DNA of 64,000 nt from Trametes villosa (GCA_002964805.2 PUDQ02000001.1:8456001-8520000), one strand, 5' to 3'; numbered from the stretch's first letter, positions 45,316 to 58,900 are shown. Numbers and translations are program-made. The notes: generated by a model from the sequence alone, not told the origin.

Positions 45316-48300
45316 ATGGTCCACTCAAGTCCCCACTCCGAGCACCTTAGCCCCATTATTCCCCCCCACCAGGCTCTTCCCGTCCACCCCCTTTCGCCTA
45401 CGAGTCCGAGCCAGTCGGCATGGAAGTCCATCTTCAGGCTAGGCAGCCAGTCCTCCAAGAAGGTCCCAGCGTCCGCCTTGACCCTCGACACCAGCGCAAT
45501 CCACGCCTCTTCTCCGCCGAGCGCGTTTACCCCTACCACCAGCGCCGCCTCTTCCATTCCGGCCCTCGTCGCGTCGCCGGATCGGCGGTCTTCTTACAAC
45601 TCCTCGAATACCCTCTCCAGCGACTCGAACCCATCCAGGTCTAATGGGGTCGCACGGGGGGCTCCGAGCGCGTCGGAATACTTCCAGCATGCACCCTCAA
45701 CCGACGCGGACCCATCGTTGAGCACAGACAAGGCGCGGTCCAAGAAGCGGTCCGACAAGCAGCGCATGCTCGGGCGTAAGGCTTCTCACACTGCGAATTC
45801 CTCCCAGCTCTCTTTCATGTCCCCCACTCCTCCCACCCCCACTCGCGCTGGTCCTCTCTCACCGAAGGCAATTGGAGCCGGCGCGTCGCGATTCATTCGT
45901 CGCGTCGCGTCGGCACCTAACGCCAAGGGTCTGTTCTCGCTTAGCTCCCGCTCCAACGGCGCGACGACGAAGAACGGCTTGCTCTCACCAGGCGATTCGA
46001 TGGGCCCGATGCCACACTCGGCGAATGATGCGTCCGAGCAAGGTACGACTTCCCTGGAGACACTCTCGTCGGCGTCATCGCGCGGGGCGCCTACGCGCCA
46101 GATGCGTTCCGCGAGCACCAACGCGCTCAAGACCAAGGATCGGGTCACCAATACGCAAACATCAGAGGGACCGGGGAAGATCGCTTTCCGAAGGACGTAT
46201 TCAAGCCATTCTATAAAGGTCAAATCCGTAAGCCGACTTCTTCAGTTCCTCCACTTTACCTCCCTTGACGAGATGCGCGCGTAGGTGGAAGTGGGTCCGG
46301 GCAGCTTCCACAAGATCAAAATGCTGGGAAGAGGCGATGTCGGGAAGGTGTATCTCGTACGGGAGAAGAAGACCGGCAAGCTCTTCGCCATGAAAGGTGC
46401 GCCGTTATATGCCCGCGACGCACTGAAACATCCTAAACGAGGAATGCAGTCCTCTCCAAGAAGGAGATGATCGAGCGGAAAAAGATCAAGCGCGCCCTGA
46501 CGGAGCAAGAGATCCTGGCGACCGCCAACCACCCGTTCATCGTCACGCTATACCACTCGTTCCAATCCGAGAACTACCTGTATTTCTGCATGGAGTACTG
46601 CATGGGCGGCGAGTTTTTCCGCGCTCTGCAGTCCCGCCCAGGAAAATGCCTCTCCGAGGACGCCGCGCGGTTTTACGCTGCGGAAGTGACCGCGGCACTG
46701 GAGTACCTGCACTTAATGGGTTTCATTTACCGGGACTTGAAGCCAGAAAGTACGTGTCGAGGTCGCCGCTGCCTCGCGTTGCGGGGCTCCCGCGAGCCTT
46801 ATTTTGGACATTATTGACCCGCGAGCCTCCAGATATCCTACTACACCAATCTGGGCATATTATGTTATCGGATTTCGACCTGGCGAAACAGTCCAGCGAA
46901 CGTGGAGGCCGGCCCGCAATGATACACCAGGAGGAGAATGGGGTGAGCTCCTGTCTTCCATACAACCTGTCACCGCGCTGTGCTGATCGAAGGTTCGCTC
47001 TTGCCCCTCTGTCACAGATACCCTTGATCGATACCCGCTCATGTACGGCTGACTTCCGGACAAACTCCTTCGTAGGAACAGAGGGTGAGCGTCTCGCCGC
47101 CACTTGCGCCCGGCGGTACGAGAGCGGTGCACTGATGCTGTGGCGTTGCGTTGTTCCTCTACAGAGTACATCGCTCCCGAGGTCATTCAGACGTCTGGCC
47201 ATACCTCCGCCGTTGACTGGTGGACGCTCGGGATCTTGATCTACGAGATGATTGTAAGTGTTGCGTGTATACCACCCCAGTCCCCCGTGCACTACGCGCG
47301 CGGGGCTGCTTTGTTCCCACACACTGACGTACCGCCCTTGCAGTATGCTACTACCCCATTCAAGGGCGTCGAGCGGAACGACACGTTCCATAACATATTG
47401 AACCTACCCGTTCATTTCCGGGACACGCCCAAGGTGTCGCAGTAAGCACGTTTCGCACTATACGCCTCTCACGCTACGTCGCTCACCACACCATGACTCG
47501 TGCAATTACGTCCCACTACAGCGCCGGCAAGGACGTTATCACGCGTCTGCTCGATAAGCGAGAATGGACCCGTCTGGGCAGCAAGAGCGGCGCCTCGGAG
47601 GTCAAGCAGCACAAGTGGTTCGCCAAAATTAATTGGGGTCTTCTGCGCAACACGCAGCCTCCGGTAAGTCACCCTGCCACTCCTCCCTGATCGCACAGAT
47701 CCGGCGAATATGTGCGCGCCGTCTCCATATGTCCGCGGCGGAAGCGCGTGGGCGTGGGTACGACGCGCATATGCCGCGCGCCCGGTTTGGGAACCCGCCG
47801 GGCGCTGGATTCAGGGTGCGCCTGTTCGCGGCGATTCATTGGCTCGGGCGCGGCGGTTCAGAAGAGCGTCTGATAGCCTTGTGCTCGTCGGCTACGCAGC
47901 CATCGCGGTGCGCTGGGCTTTTCGGAGATCCCACGTCTGCCGTGGTCGTACTGCCGAGGGGAAGATCCGCCGACGGCGCGTCGAGCGATCGCGATCCGCT
48001 TTCGGGGTCGACATGAGATCCCGCGTCGCATCTGGCGCGCTGCTGCTGGTGCTGCGCGTGGGGCAAGTTATGGCCTGCCTGTGCATGCCATAATCCCGGC
48101 GGCCGCTCTGCAGCTGATTTCCCCGCGCGCGAGTGATCTTTGCAGTCGCGTCCTGTGTCTGCGTTCCGCGTCCATCTTTCCAGTGCAATGACAGTATGCT
48201 GATGATCTGCCCCTCTATGCTCTGCAACCTGTGTCTGCAACCTGTGTCTGTGTGGACGACGCCGGCGCTGCCCCACAGATCGTGCCTACCGCCTCCAACG

Positions 48301-48509
48301 GGATCGACGCGGTGAACTTCCGGCAGATGCACGAGTCGACGTCGCTCAACCTCGAGAAGCAGTCGATACACATCAAGGGCGTTGCGGGCTCCAGCGTCCC
48401 AGGAACCCCTGGCCTTGGCGGCGAGGACGGGCTCGAGCCGTCGCCGCAGGGCGTGGACGAGTTCAGCGCGTTCTCGAGTATCACCCTGCAGTATGACGGG
48501 GAGAGCTAA
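45316..48509 (+). CDS. FPK1: AGC-family Ser/Thr kinase of the NRC-2/Fpk1 (flippase kinase) type
   Basis: Nine exons, 45316-46227, 46285-46396, 46450-46749, 46833-46942, 47018-47084, 47165-47253, 47344-47441, 47522-47663 and 48279-48509, give 686 residues. Residues 1-300 are a Ser/Pro/Thr-rich disordered region. The kinase domain starts with [20 protein letters not shown]. It carries the Lys of LFAMKVL, the Glu of [13 protein letters not shown], the catalytic loop [13 protein letters not shown], and SDFDLAKQ in place of DFG, a hallmark of this subfamily and of phototropins. The activation loop is extended and ends FVGTEEYIAPE, followed by [15 protein letters not shown]. The C-terminal tail includes [14 protein letters not shown]. 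Yeast Fpk1/2 phosphorylate plasma-membrane phospholipid flippases; Neurospora NRC-2 affects growth polarity. The last intron (615 nt) is far longer than the others. Confidence 0.94.
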
Positions 48510-51500
48510 GCCCGTCGTGGGTTGCGCGTGTGGTGCGTTGGCGGGCGGCTAGTCCTGGTGCGTCGGTTGGACCTGGAGGAGACAGGGGTGGTTTAGATGC
48601 CGGCGAGTCTGGCACCGGGCACATAGGTGTGTGTCGCGATCGGCCTCAGGCTCATCGATACGCTCGCCCTGGTCGTCGGTCAACGCACACACGGCGCCGA
48701 TCGCTCCCGCGCGTCGTTGCGGGGGCGCGATCGGAATGCTCGGTATTGTTTCGATCTCGCCCGCCCCCTCTCCGCGACGTGCTCGGTCGCCTGGACGTCG
48801 TCACCCACCCGCCACCCCCTTTCTGCCTCTTATTCGACTCCGCCCGGCTCGGGACTCACTCTGTGCCTCGCTGCTCCGCGCCCCACACCTTCACCGGACT
48901 CGGACCCGTCGCCCACACGCGCCCACAACGGAGGGCCCGCTCTCCATTGCCCGAACGCTTATTGTCTGCACCATGCTCTCGCTCCTGGCTGTCGCTGTCA
49001 CTTATTGTGTATATCTGCCGTGCCTCGCCCGCCTCCTACCTTTTGTTTTCTCGACGCACCTTTGTTTGCTTCCGTTGGGTAGACTGTCGTCCGCCGGGGG
49101 GCCCTGGGGTCTGTGCCTCGGGTGCTCCTGGCGTGACCGGCGCCGTTGTTTCTCGGTTTGCAATCCTTGGTTACCCATGCCCCCTCCATCCGTTTCCGTT
49201 CTCATCTGCGTCGTCCACTCGTTCCGTCGCTCGTTCTGTCCGCCTCTCCATGCCACTGTATCATCATACCACATCCACCCACTCACGCACATACGTCCAC
49301 GCTTCATATATCTCGCACTCCACCCTTCGCACCCCCGCACACTCACATCCGCCGTATCTATACCGTACCGATAAATCAGACTACTGCCCGCCGACCGCCG
49401 ACCCGTTCGCCAACTTTTACCCTGTACATTCCACGTTACCCCGCGCCCCGCATTCGCGTTCGCCGCTCCTTCGAATCCGTCACACTAAAACCGCGGAGAG
49501 GGCTCGCTTGCCTGTCCGTTCTTCTGCGTCCGCCGGTGTCCGCGCTTCGCTAGCTACTCTCCGCCTCCCTCTCCCTCCGCCATAGACTGTCACCATCACA
49601 CCCTCCATCTCTCGCCCCTCCCCCATCTAGCATAGGATACGCCCCGGGCCCGGTAATTTGTCGTCTCTGTTTCCTGGATACAACGCGCGTTTCGGATTCG
49701 GAAAAAGTTCCGCAGCGGAGAGTGAGCGGGCAACACAGCGTCCATCGCCGAAACGAGATGGCGTTGAATATCGGGCGTTCTTTTCATTTTCGCTAGGCGG
49801 CTTCTGTGCTTCGCGCGGGGTGTGGGCCCGACGCTAGTGCGGCGCCGCGCGCGGATGTCGACACGCAATGCCAATAGCCTCTAGGCTCCCTCCGCCCGCT
49901 GCTGCTAGCGCGGGCGAGTCTTCGAGCTGTGCGCATCGCGATCTCCGGCGGTTGCGCGGGCGCCCGGCCGCGGAGGAGGAACCCCTGCTCGGTGCACGAT
50001 GCATGATGGCCACCCGCACACTGGTGACCGCGCGGGGCGAGGGCGGCGGTATAGCGCATAGGGTTTGATGATAGCGGAATGCACGCGCGCGGCTCGACAT
50101 AGCAGCGAATGCGGGGCGGGGTGCGGGGGCGGCCATTGGCTGGGCTCGTGCTCTGCACACACAAGGTTGGACGTATCACGCCGGTGCTGTTACGGTGCTG
50201 TAAAGCCCCCGCAGGCCCGGGGCAGGCCCGCAGCAGGAGCCTGAGGCATGATGCATATGCCGGCGGTACGGAGGGCTTGGAGCGTTGGACAGGTGGCAGG
50301 CATGCAGCCGCGCGCCCCTGCAGCCGCTGCAGCGCGAGGGTCCTGGCCCGGGCCCTGCCCTGCCTCCCTCTCCTCCTGGTCGATCAGATCATGGGTGGTG
50401 CGATGAACAGTTGGCAATGGCAGGCGGCAGACGCACGCTGCCGGGCGCCCTCGCGCAGGCTCCGAGGACATGGCCGTGGATAGGGACGTGAAGCGTATTG
50501 TTATCTATCTATCCGCTGCCACTACAACGTCCGTCCGAGGGGGCTCGACGATCGCCCCCGGGGCGGGCGCGCCCTGGCGCCGACGGAGACGAGGCGGAGA
50601 ATGGGGCGGGCGAAGCGGGGCGGGGCGCCTAATTCGTACTTAGGGGAGTCGCGAGCACGCGGCGGAGGAGGCGATATGGAGAAGGGCGTGGTGGAGGGGG
50701 CGATGGCTTTGTGGCGCAGAAGCGAGGGGGAGGGAACGCGAGTTACGAGAGGCACGGCGGGTTCTCTGGGCGAGGTTCTCGGGCTGGGCTGCCCCGCGCG
50801 AGCTCGGGGCTAGCACTGGCACTGGCAGGAGCAGCAGACTAAGTGACTGGGAAGGCTTATGGCGATGACGTCTGCGGGCGTGCGCTCGCGGACTCGGACG
50901 ACGTCGCGGGTGGGGAGGCGAGTGCTAGCCGGGCGACGTGTGCGCGGGCGTGCGAGGGCTCGCTGAGCTGGGACTCGCGTCGGGTGATGGCATTGGGCAA
51001 TGCGGCGCCCGCGGGAGGGAGCTCGGGCCCAGCGGGGGAGGCGAGCGCGAGCAGCGGCCCTGGCTGGCTGCCAGAGCGAGGCAGCGCGGGTGTGGCACTC
51101 CAGGCTGCACGCGACTGGCGCTCGCTGGCACTGGCTGGCGCGAGCAGCGAGCAGCAGGCGGGCGAGAAAAGCTGTGCAGGCCGGACACAGGTGATCGGGG
51201 AGGACGGGTGCCCAGAAAGGACTAGTCTCCCGGGCGATCGTGAGAGCCCGTGAAGCTTGGGGGGCACCCTCGAATGGCGATCGGCCAATCAGCGCGCGCA
51301 CTGGCGGGCTGCCGAGCTGCCGAGGGGAGGGCAGCTCGAGGAGGGGCTGGTGCGCTGGCAGACGGCGCGGGCGCGCAGAGGGCAGGGGACTTGCCATGGC
51401 GAGCAGGGTGTGTCAGCAGGAATGGAGTCGCGTACGGCATGCGGAGAGGCAAGTGCCGAGGAGGACGTCCGGATTTAGACGGGGATGTTCGATCAGACGC

Positions 51501-51919
51501 TCTGACTGGATCCGTCGCCGGGCTGATTCGAGAAAGACGGCGACGGGGGGACGGGACGGATTGGGACGGTGACTGGCAGCGAACTCTATTCGATGCGTGT
51601 GTGACTGGGGCGGACCCCGGGGAGCGTGCCAGTTGATGACCGGGTCGGTCGAGGAAACTAAGTCCACCGCTCGGGGGCCGCCTTCCTTTTCTGCGGGGGC
51701 GTCGAATGCTTTGCTCTGCGCTGGATCTGCCCTAAAAGTGTTGGCCCTCCTGCCCCTCCAGTCGCGTCGCCTCCCACCACTCGTCCAGCCCGGCCCTCCC
51801 CAGCCAGGGCCCCCCGCCTTCGGTCAAGAACGCTCAGAAGTCCCGCAGTTTCTCCTTCCGCCTCGTGCCCTTCATCTCCACCGCCCTCTTCCCTCCCCGC
51901 CCCTTCCTCCTCCCCCGCC
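48510..51919. other. Intergenic region, about 3.4 kb
   Basis: The left half (48,750-49,620) is strongly pyrimidine-rich on the plus strand and yields long but biased open frames. The middle (49,800-51,500) is very GC-rich, with short repeated ctggc and gcgagcag blocks near 50,810-51,170. The right end (51,860-51,919) is a C/T-rich leader directly before the HSF-type gene start. No frame has a recognisable domain. Long regulatory or 5' UTR DNA for the transcription factor gene is the likeliest content. Confidence 0.5.
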
Positions 51920-54096
51920 ATGTCCGCAGACCTCTACCCCCAGTCCGCGTACCCCGCGCGCACCGCCTACACTCAGCGCGCAGACCAGCAGTACCAGCTC
52001 TCCGCGCCCTCCAACGTCGTCTATCCCCCGCAGCTCCTCCCGTCCCAGCAGTCCGCCATCTCCGACTCCCAGAGCGCCCACTCCGCCGACGCGCACTCCC
52101 AGTCACCACAGCGCGAGTCCCAGTCGCCCAAGCAGGAGGACAATGGCGCGGTCCCAAAACAAGAGGGCACGCCCCAGCAGCAGCCCGCGAAGCCCCAGGC
52201 CACCTTCCTCACCAAGCTCTACGCGTACGTCCCGCTCACGCGCCTTGCTATATGCGCGCGCTTATTCACCTCCTCCAATCAAGCCTCCTCGAGCGGCCAG
52301 AGAACCACCACATGATCCGCTGGGACCCTGCGGGCGAACATATCATCGTCGAGCGGCCAGAGCAGCTCGCCCTCCATGTCCTCCCCAGCGTTTACCGCCA
52401 GTCGCGCTTTGCCAGCTTCTCTCGGCAATTAAACGTAAGTCGCGCTTCCTTCCAACATCCCGCACTCGTTCGCGAGCGTTCCTGCCGACCCTGACGTTCT
52501 TGCATATAAGATCTACGGCTTCATGCGCAAGGTCAACCTCCGCAACGTCGACCCCGCGATCGACGACCCTGACGCGAGCACCTGGTGTACGTATCATGGT
52601 TCCTGACTGACATCGCGCCACATTGTGCTGACACCATGCATGCAGCGCACCCGACATTGAACAGGCACTCGCCGCCAGAAGTCGTCGCGAACTTCAAGCG
52701 TCGCGTCCCTCCTCGCCTCCCGAAGCCCCGCAAGCGCGAGAACGAGATCCCTCAAATTCCCCCACCGCGCTCTGCTATCGGTATGGGTTCAATCCCGCTC
52801 TCCGTGCCTGCAGGAGATTTATCGCCGTACAAAGGTGGCCGTGCGCGCGGATTCTCCGCCCCCGGTTCCTTTACGCCGCTCAGCCAGCCTGGCGCTGCTG
52901 GATGGGGCACGAGCTATCCGCGATCCACCCTTCCCCCTCTGAATGTCCCCTCCGAACCGCCATCGCTCTCCTCGCACGGCGGCATGTATTCCCACTCCTC
53001 TCATACCCTGCACCCTGTTACCCCAACTGAAGATACCCAGTCCCCTTCTACCTTTGGTTCGATGAACTACTCCAGCGCGGGCCGCGAGCCGATGATGCTC
53101 CCCTCGCCGAACTCGCAGTACCAGTACTCCGACACCCAGGGCTCCTGGTTCTCGAACGCGGGCGCGTCGACCGCCGCGCACTCCTCCGGCTCGCTCTCCA
53201 GCCTGCTGAACCCCAGCAGCAACATGAGCAGCAGCTACTCAACGTCTCGTCCCCAACCCGCCGCTATCAACACCTACACCTCCTCATACCCCCAGATGAA
53301 CCGTAGTCACCCGAGCGCGGGTCCTGTCTCTCCGGATAGCCGACCGACGTCCGGCTACTCGGCGTCGTCGATGTCGTCTCTGCCGACGCCGTACGAGGAG
53401 TCGAGCGGCCACCACTTCAGCCACCACGACTACCAGCGGCCGGGATCTGGACACCACCGCCCGATGAGCCCGTCGTCATCGCGGCCACCATCGTCCAAGT
53501 CCTACTCGACGAACAACGGCTCGCTGAGCATCCGCCGGGAGCGGCGACACAGCCAGGCGATGTCGCCATACCCCTCGCCCTACGCCGAGCACCCCTCGCA
53601 CCGCCCTTCCACTTCCCCTCACCCCGCGGACGATCACTCTGGCGGCACTGCCATCCCGCGTGTGCGCAGCATGATCCAGCTGCCGTCCGTCGATTCGTAC
53701 CCGTTCAACCCCTCGCAGGCGGAGTTCGCGTACGCGGCGGTCGACGACGGGCACAGCAGCCACGCGAACGGTATGTACAGCGCGATGCCTGGTCAGCGGA
53801 GCGTGCGGCCGTCGACGAGCGCGTCGTCGTTGAGCACGACCAGCTCCGCGGCGAACACGCCCGGTGGCGACGGCTATGGCCCGGGCGCGGGAGATGCGGA
53901 TATCACCCGATGTGAGTGAGTCTGCTTCTCTACAAGGCGGTCTCATTGGATGCACTCCCTACTGGTACATGTATGGAGTGCTTCTGCCGTCTGCAGTACC
54001 TCGAGCGCGCGCTGACCGTCGTCGCCTGTAGATTCACCCGACTACGGCTACGTGCCGATGAACGAACACCTCCCGCAGTACGCTAAGGAGTTGTGA
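51920..54096 (+). CDS. HSF-type DNA-binding transcription factor
   Basis: Five exons, 51920-52224, 52284-52434, 52511-52586, 52646-53911 and 54032-54096, give 620 residues. A Gln/Ser-rich N terminus (residues 1-95) precedes the HSF domain. Its segments are FLTKLYALLERPENHHMIRW, then HIIVERPEQLALHVLPSVYR, QSRFASFSRQLNIYGFMRKV and HPTLNRHSPPEVVANFKRR. The recognition helix FASFSRQLNIYGF is intact, with Ser where most HSFs have Val. No leucine-zipper trimerisation heptads are obvious after the domain, unlike classical Hsf1. The remainder is a Ser/Tyr/Pro/His-rich tail ending YVPMNEHLPQYAKEL. It may be an Sfl1-type repressor or a basidiomycete-specific HSF-type factor; its targets are unknown. 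Confidence 0.92.
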
Positions 54097-55958
54097 AAAG
54101 CGTCGCGTCCTCGCCTCGCGGGGGCATACGCGACAGTGCTCGCCTGGACCCGGCTCTCGTCTGGACTTTATCTATGCCACCCATGCGTTCACGTTCTGCA
54201 TCCCCTCTCTCCCATAGACGTCTCGGACTCGGTACGGATCGCCCACTATATGCTGCCCGCTCGACTTCGTGCGCCGGTCGACACCCACCCCGCCCACTCT
54301 TCACCTTCTATCAGGACCTCGATGGACTTCGCGGACGGCCACTTCGGAGGATGGGAAGGACCCCGGTGCCGGCACTGCGCCGCGGCTGTGCAGGACGATC
54401 GCAGAGCCCGGCGTCCGCGCGGGATGCTCGGTGGTTGTGGTCGACGGCTCCCATCGTCGTCGCATCCTCGCCGGTCAGCATCAGCCATCGCGAAGAGCGT
54501 TACGGTTAGATGTCATCGTGCGAACGATTGGCTTCTGCCACCGCTCAGATGGTGGCGGGACGCGGTGCGTTGCTGTTCGCCGGGGCAGCTGGCGGGTGAT
54601 GTGCAGCTCGTGCGGCGCGGTGCGGTGCTTTCTGCTCGCGGTGTTCTGATGACGCGCGCCTCGTCGGACGCTTCTGTTTGTGTCGTCGCGGCCGGGCTGG
54701 CGGGCGGCAGGCGTGCCTGCGCCGCTCCCCCGCCATCTCAGTTGCACCATCTTGTACGAACTCTGTTTTTCACTTCCTTGCCCCCGCTGCCGTCCATCCA
54801 TCCGTCCATCCCCTCTCCCCCTATCCATCTATCGGCGGTCGTTGTCTGATTGTCTGCTGTTTTTATTATTCGCTGTACGCGCCCTTCCCGTTCCCCGGTG
54901 TCCGCAGCCCGTTACCCCCTTCCCTTCGCCCGCCCTCCCCGGTTGCGCGTCGACAACCGTCGCGCCCGCCTTACGTCTCGTGTTCCTTCTCTCGCTGGGA
55001 TCTTTTACCTCCACCACCACCTCACCTCCTCCATCCCCACATGTCTCATAGTCTTGTGTCTGCTCTGTCGCTCTTCCGTTCGTTTGTCGCTCTCTCTCGT
55101 CTCCGCGTCCGCCTCCGTGTGTAGTACTCTCTTCGCGTCCTCTCGATGATAGCTGTATTTGTTCGCCCCCGCCTCGCAGCCCGCCGTCCGTCGTCCGCAA
55201 TTCCCCCGTATATACATATGCATCGTCTTCAGATACAGTTCAGCTCGCCCGCTCCAGAAATATATACCCCTCCCGACTCCCGACTGCCCGAGCCCCGGCG
55301 GCGTGCCTTAGGCCTTAGTAGCGGAGTAGCGGTAAAACGCGCGGCGGGTGAAAGGGATAGCGGAGGGACATTCCGGCCGGGCGCGCCTGGCACCTGCTGC
55401 TGCGCGCGAGCGGCGAAGTTCTGCGAGGACGTGTGCGGTTAGGCTCGGCTAGCGTGCAGACCCCGGACGCGCCCCCGCCCCCCAGATCTCGCGATCGGGT
55501 GTGCGCGATAGCGCCCGGTGCTCGGGGCCAGCCAATCGGCGTGCGCTCGCGGAAGCAAAATGCGCCTGCGGGGGAGCGCCCGTGACGACATTGTCGGTGG
55601 GTTACGCGTGGCAAGAGGCGCTGGTGACTTCTGGGAACGCGTTACGAGTGACGGGTGACGGTGGGTGGTGACGGCGGCGGGCGCTTGGGAGGGGGATTGT
55701 GGACTCCGCGAGGGTGTGCGGTGTGTTTGGCAGCGACGTCCGCGATCCTCACGAGGCTAACTGCAAACTCAGATTTTGTTACCGTCTCTTCTGGCTTGCC
55801 TTTGCTTTGCCTCTCCTGGCTGCTGCTTGCACGGTCGCTACTATCGAGCAGAGGACGAAGACCGACTACCTGGCGACACACGCAGCCCGACGAGACACTC
55901 GACCTGCTTGATTGGAACCTGGACGGGAATTATAAACAACACCTGACGATCACGCACG
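54097..55958. other. Intergenic region, about 1.9 kb
   Basis: This stretch holds the 3' flank of the HSF-type gene and the upstream region of the CLASP gene. It is pyrimidine-rich on the plus strand at 54,740-55,130. A tataaa sits at 55,931-55,936, only 23 nt before the CLASP ATG, which is too close to be a typical TATA box unless the leader is extremely short. No gene was seen. Confidence 0.5.
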
Positions 55959-58900
55959 ATGGACGACTCGCCCGTGCGGCGGCTCGTCGCCCAATGCAAA
56001 TCCAACGGTCCGTCCCCTCTCCCTCTCGCTCCCCACCCAGTGCGTGGCGTGCGCGTCGTGCGAGCGCGGGATGCTGATGTGAGACTTGCTTTCCGTTGAA
56101 TCGTAACGCGTTTGTGGCGTTCTGCGCGCGTCTCTCTGGCATACGCGTCTGCACCCGTGTTCTGTGCGTTTTGGGACGGGCGGGCGGACGTGAGCAGACA
56201 TCGACGCGAGGGTGGATGCGATCACGAAGCTGCAGGCCGAGTTTGAGGCGGGCGCCGAGGTACGTGTCGCGTCTCGTACTCTGCACGATCAGGCGTGCAG
56301 CAGTGGCTACCCCAACCCGAAGCGTAAACTGACCACCCCTTCCCCTTCCCGCAGATCCCAGACGCGGACGCGCTCATCCAAGCACTGAAGGCATGTCTAC
56401 GCACGCCGAACCAGCACCTCACCACCGCGACGCTCTCCGCGCTGCCTCCGCTCGTCCCTCTCGTCGCCACGCGGCCGCCCGCGCAGATCCCGCTCCCCGG
56501 CTCGTCGACGTCGCCCGCAGCGTCGACCTCGTCCGCGTCAGGCTCGCCGATCGACGCGCACGCGATGCGCCAGGTGCTCACGCAGCTCATGCCCGCGGGC
56601 GGCGGCGTGCTCGACCGCCTCGGCGACGCCCGCGAGCGCGCGCGCGAGAAGGCGCGCGAGACGTTGGTGGTCATGGGCGGCTTTGCGTTTCGGTGCGGGG
56701 GCGCGGGCGGCGCGTCGGCGATGCGGAGCAGCAGGGATGGGAAGGGCCCGGAGACGCCGCTGCAGCTATTTGAGCGGTTCCTGAGGGAGGGCGGGTTGGC
56801 GAGCAAGGTGTGGCGGACGAGAGAGCAGGTGCGTGTTCTCGTTGTGGTCTGGGCTGTTGCGCCGGCGGGGACGAGTGCTTAGGTGCGTGTGCGTGCAGTC
56901 GATCCTGGTGCTAGTGCATATCCGACGCGCACACCACATGTTCCCGCTACGGCCTTACTTGCCGCAGCTGGTGGACGCCCTGGAAGACACCGACGGCGTG
57001 GTGCGCGAGTGCGCGCGGCAGTCCGTCGTGGAGCTGTTTACCGGACCGGGAGTTACGGACGCCGCCCGCGCGGACCTCAAGAAAGAGCTGACGAAGAAGA
57101 ACGTGCGCAAGACCATCGTCGACGGCGTGCTCAACAAGGTGCTCGCCGGTGGCAGTGGCTCGCCCAGCACCCCAGGCGCGAGGAGCGAGAACGGGTCGGA
57201 GAACGGCGATGCGGCGGGCGCGACAAAGGAATACGTCCCGCCGAGCATTGCACTCATGAACAGAAGACCAGGCGCCGCAGGGGTGAGCAGTGCCCCCGTC
57301 TCCCGGGCAGCGAGCCAGGGGATTGTACGAGAGATACCACGGCCGGCAAGCCGCGCAGCAGCCATGACTCCCGCGAGTGAGGCTCCGCCGGCCGCCGGTG
57401 GGGGTTCAGAGGTCAAGGCTGTCTACGTGAGCACTCCGCCTTTGCATTGTGGTGTTGTACAGCGCGGTGACTGGAGGCCCCCTCCCCTGCGCCGTTGTGG
57501 CTTAGATTGCTTCGAGCCGCGATCTGGAGAATGAATTCGCTTCGATGCTCAGGCCTTTCGAGGTAAGCCCACCCTGCGACCGGAGCGTTCGATGCTCCGT
57601 CTATGGGCGCGTCGCTAACTCCACCTTCAGGGCAAGGAGACGGAGCATAATTGGTCCGCCCGCGAGCAGGCCATTCAGCGGGTGCGGGGCATGCTCAAGG
57701 GGGACGTGCTCGAGCGGTACCCAGACCAGTTCCTGCACGGCTTGAAGAATGGATTCATGGAGGCGTCGCTAAAAACGGTACGGCCCGTCCCACGTCCCCT
57801 CGCGACCGGATCCCGCTAACCACACACGCATACATGGATGCAATCACGCCCATGCTAGCTCGCCAGTCTCCGCACGACGGTCGCGGGCAATACGTGTGCG
57901 CTGTACAGCGAGCTCTCTATCGCCCTAGGGCCCGCTCTGGACCCGTTCTGCGAGCTGATGTTCACGCACCTGCTCCGGATGGCGAACCTGACGAAGAAGA
58001 TCACCGCGCAGACGTCGCAGGGGACGGTGACGACGCTCATCCAGCACAGCCAGGTGTCGCCGAAGCTCATCGTCCCGCTCCTCTGGAACGTGCTCCAGGA
58101 CAAGGCGATCCAGACGCGCCAATACGCCGTCGCGCACGTGAAGACGTACCTCGAGGTGCACGGCGCGCGCGTCGCGCACAGCATCGAGGCCTCGGGCGCG
58201 ATCGACCACCTCGAGCGGTTCGTGAAGAAGGCGCTCGGGGACGCGAACGCGGGCGTGCGCGACAACGCGCGCCTCCTCTTCTGGACGTTCCAGCGCATCT
58301 GGGGCGAGCGCGGCGCGGCGATGCTGCAGGCGCTCGACGCGACGTCGCGCAAGCAGCTCGAGAAGGCGTGCCCGTCGACGGACCTCCTCGCGTCCGTGCC
58401 CTCCGCGCCCGCGTCGCCCCCGCGTGTGAAGAAGAGCAGCGTCGCGGCCGCGATCGCGGCGAGCCGCGCGAAGGCGAAGGCGATCGCGAGCGCGCCCCCG
58501 AGCCTGCGCCACCAGGCAACGTCGACGTCGCACACCATCCGCGCGACGTCGCCCCCGACGAAGCGGCCCACATCCCCTGCGCTCTCGACGAGCAGCTCGA
58601 CGGGCGGCGGCCGCGCACAGTCGCCGGTGTCGCGCTCGTCGCCGCCGCGGTCGCGCATCGTGTCCTCCGGCACGCTCTCGCGCTCGACGAGCTCTGGGAT
58701 TGTGTCCGGTCAGGCTAGCCGCAGCCCGCCGCGCCAGGCAACGCCCGGCTCGCCGCCGTCGCCCACACCAGACCAAACATTCCGCAGGCGTCTCACATCC
58801 CCTGCGCTGACGCCGTCGCCGCCGACCTCGAACTCTACGTTCCGGAGGGCCGTGGAGACTGCCCTGCCGGCGTCGCCCACGAACTCGACGACGACCTTCA

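Noticed and set aside
46833..46942. Inactive kinase because DFG is replaced by DFD
   Set aside because: SDFDLAK is normal for NRC-2/Fpk1 and phototropin kinases, which are active. All other catalytic residues are present.
48530..49585. 351-residue plus-strand frame after the kinase gene
   Set aside because: Ser/Pro/His/Arg bias follows from a pyrimidine-rich tract. It has no domain, and overlapping frames of similar length exist in the other phases.
50810..51397. 195-residue minus-strand frame in the long spacer
   Set aside because: It is a product of extreme GC content, with short ctggc/gcgagcag repeats and similar open frames on both strands.
55931..55936. TATA box for the CLASP gene
   Set aside because: It lies only 23 nt before the ATG, so transcription would start at or after the start codon unless initiation is atypical.
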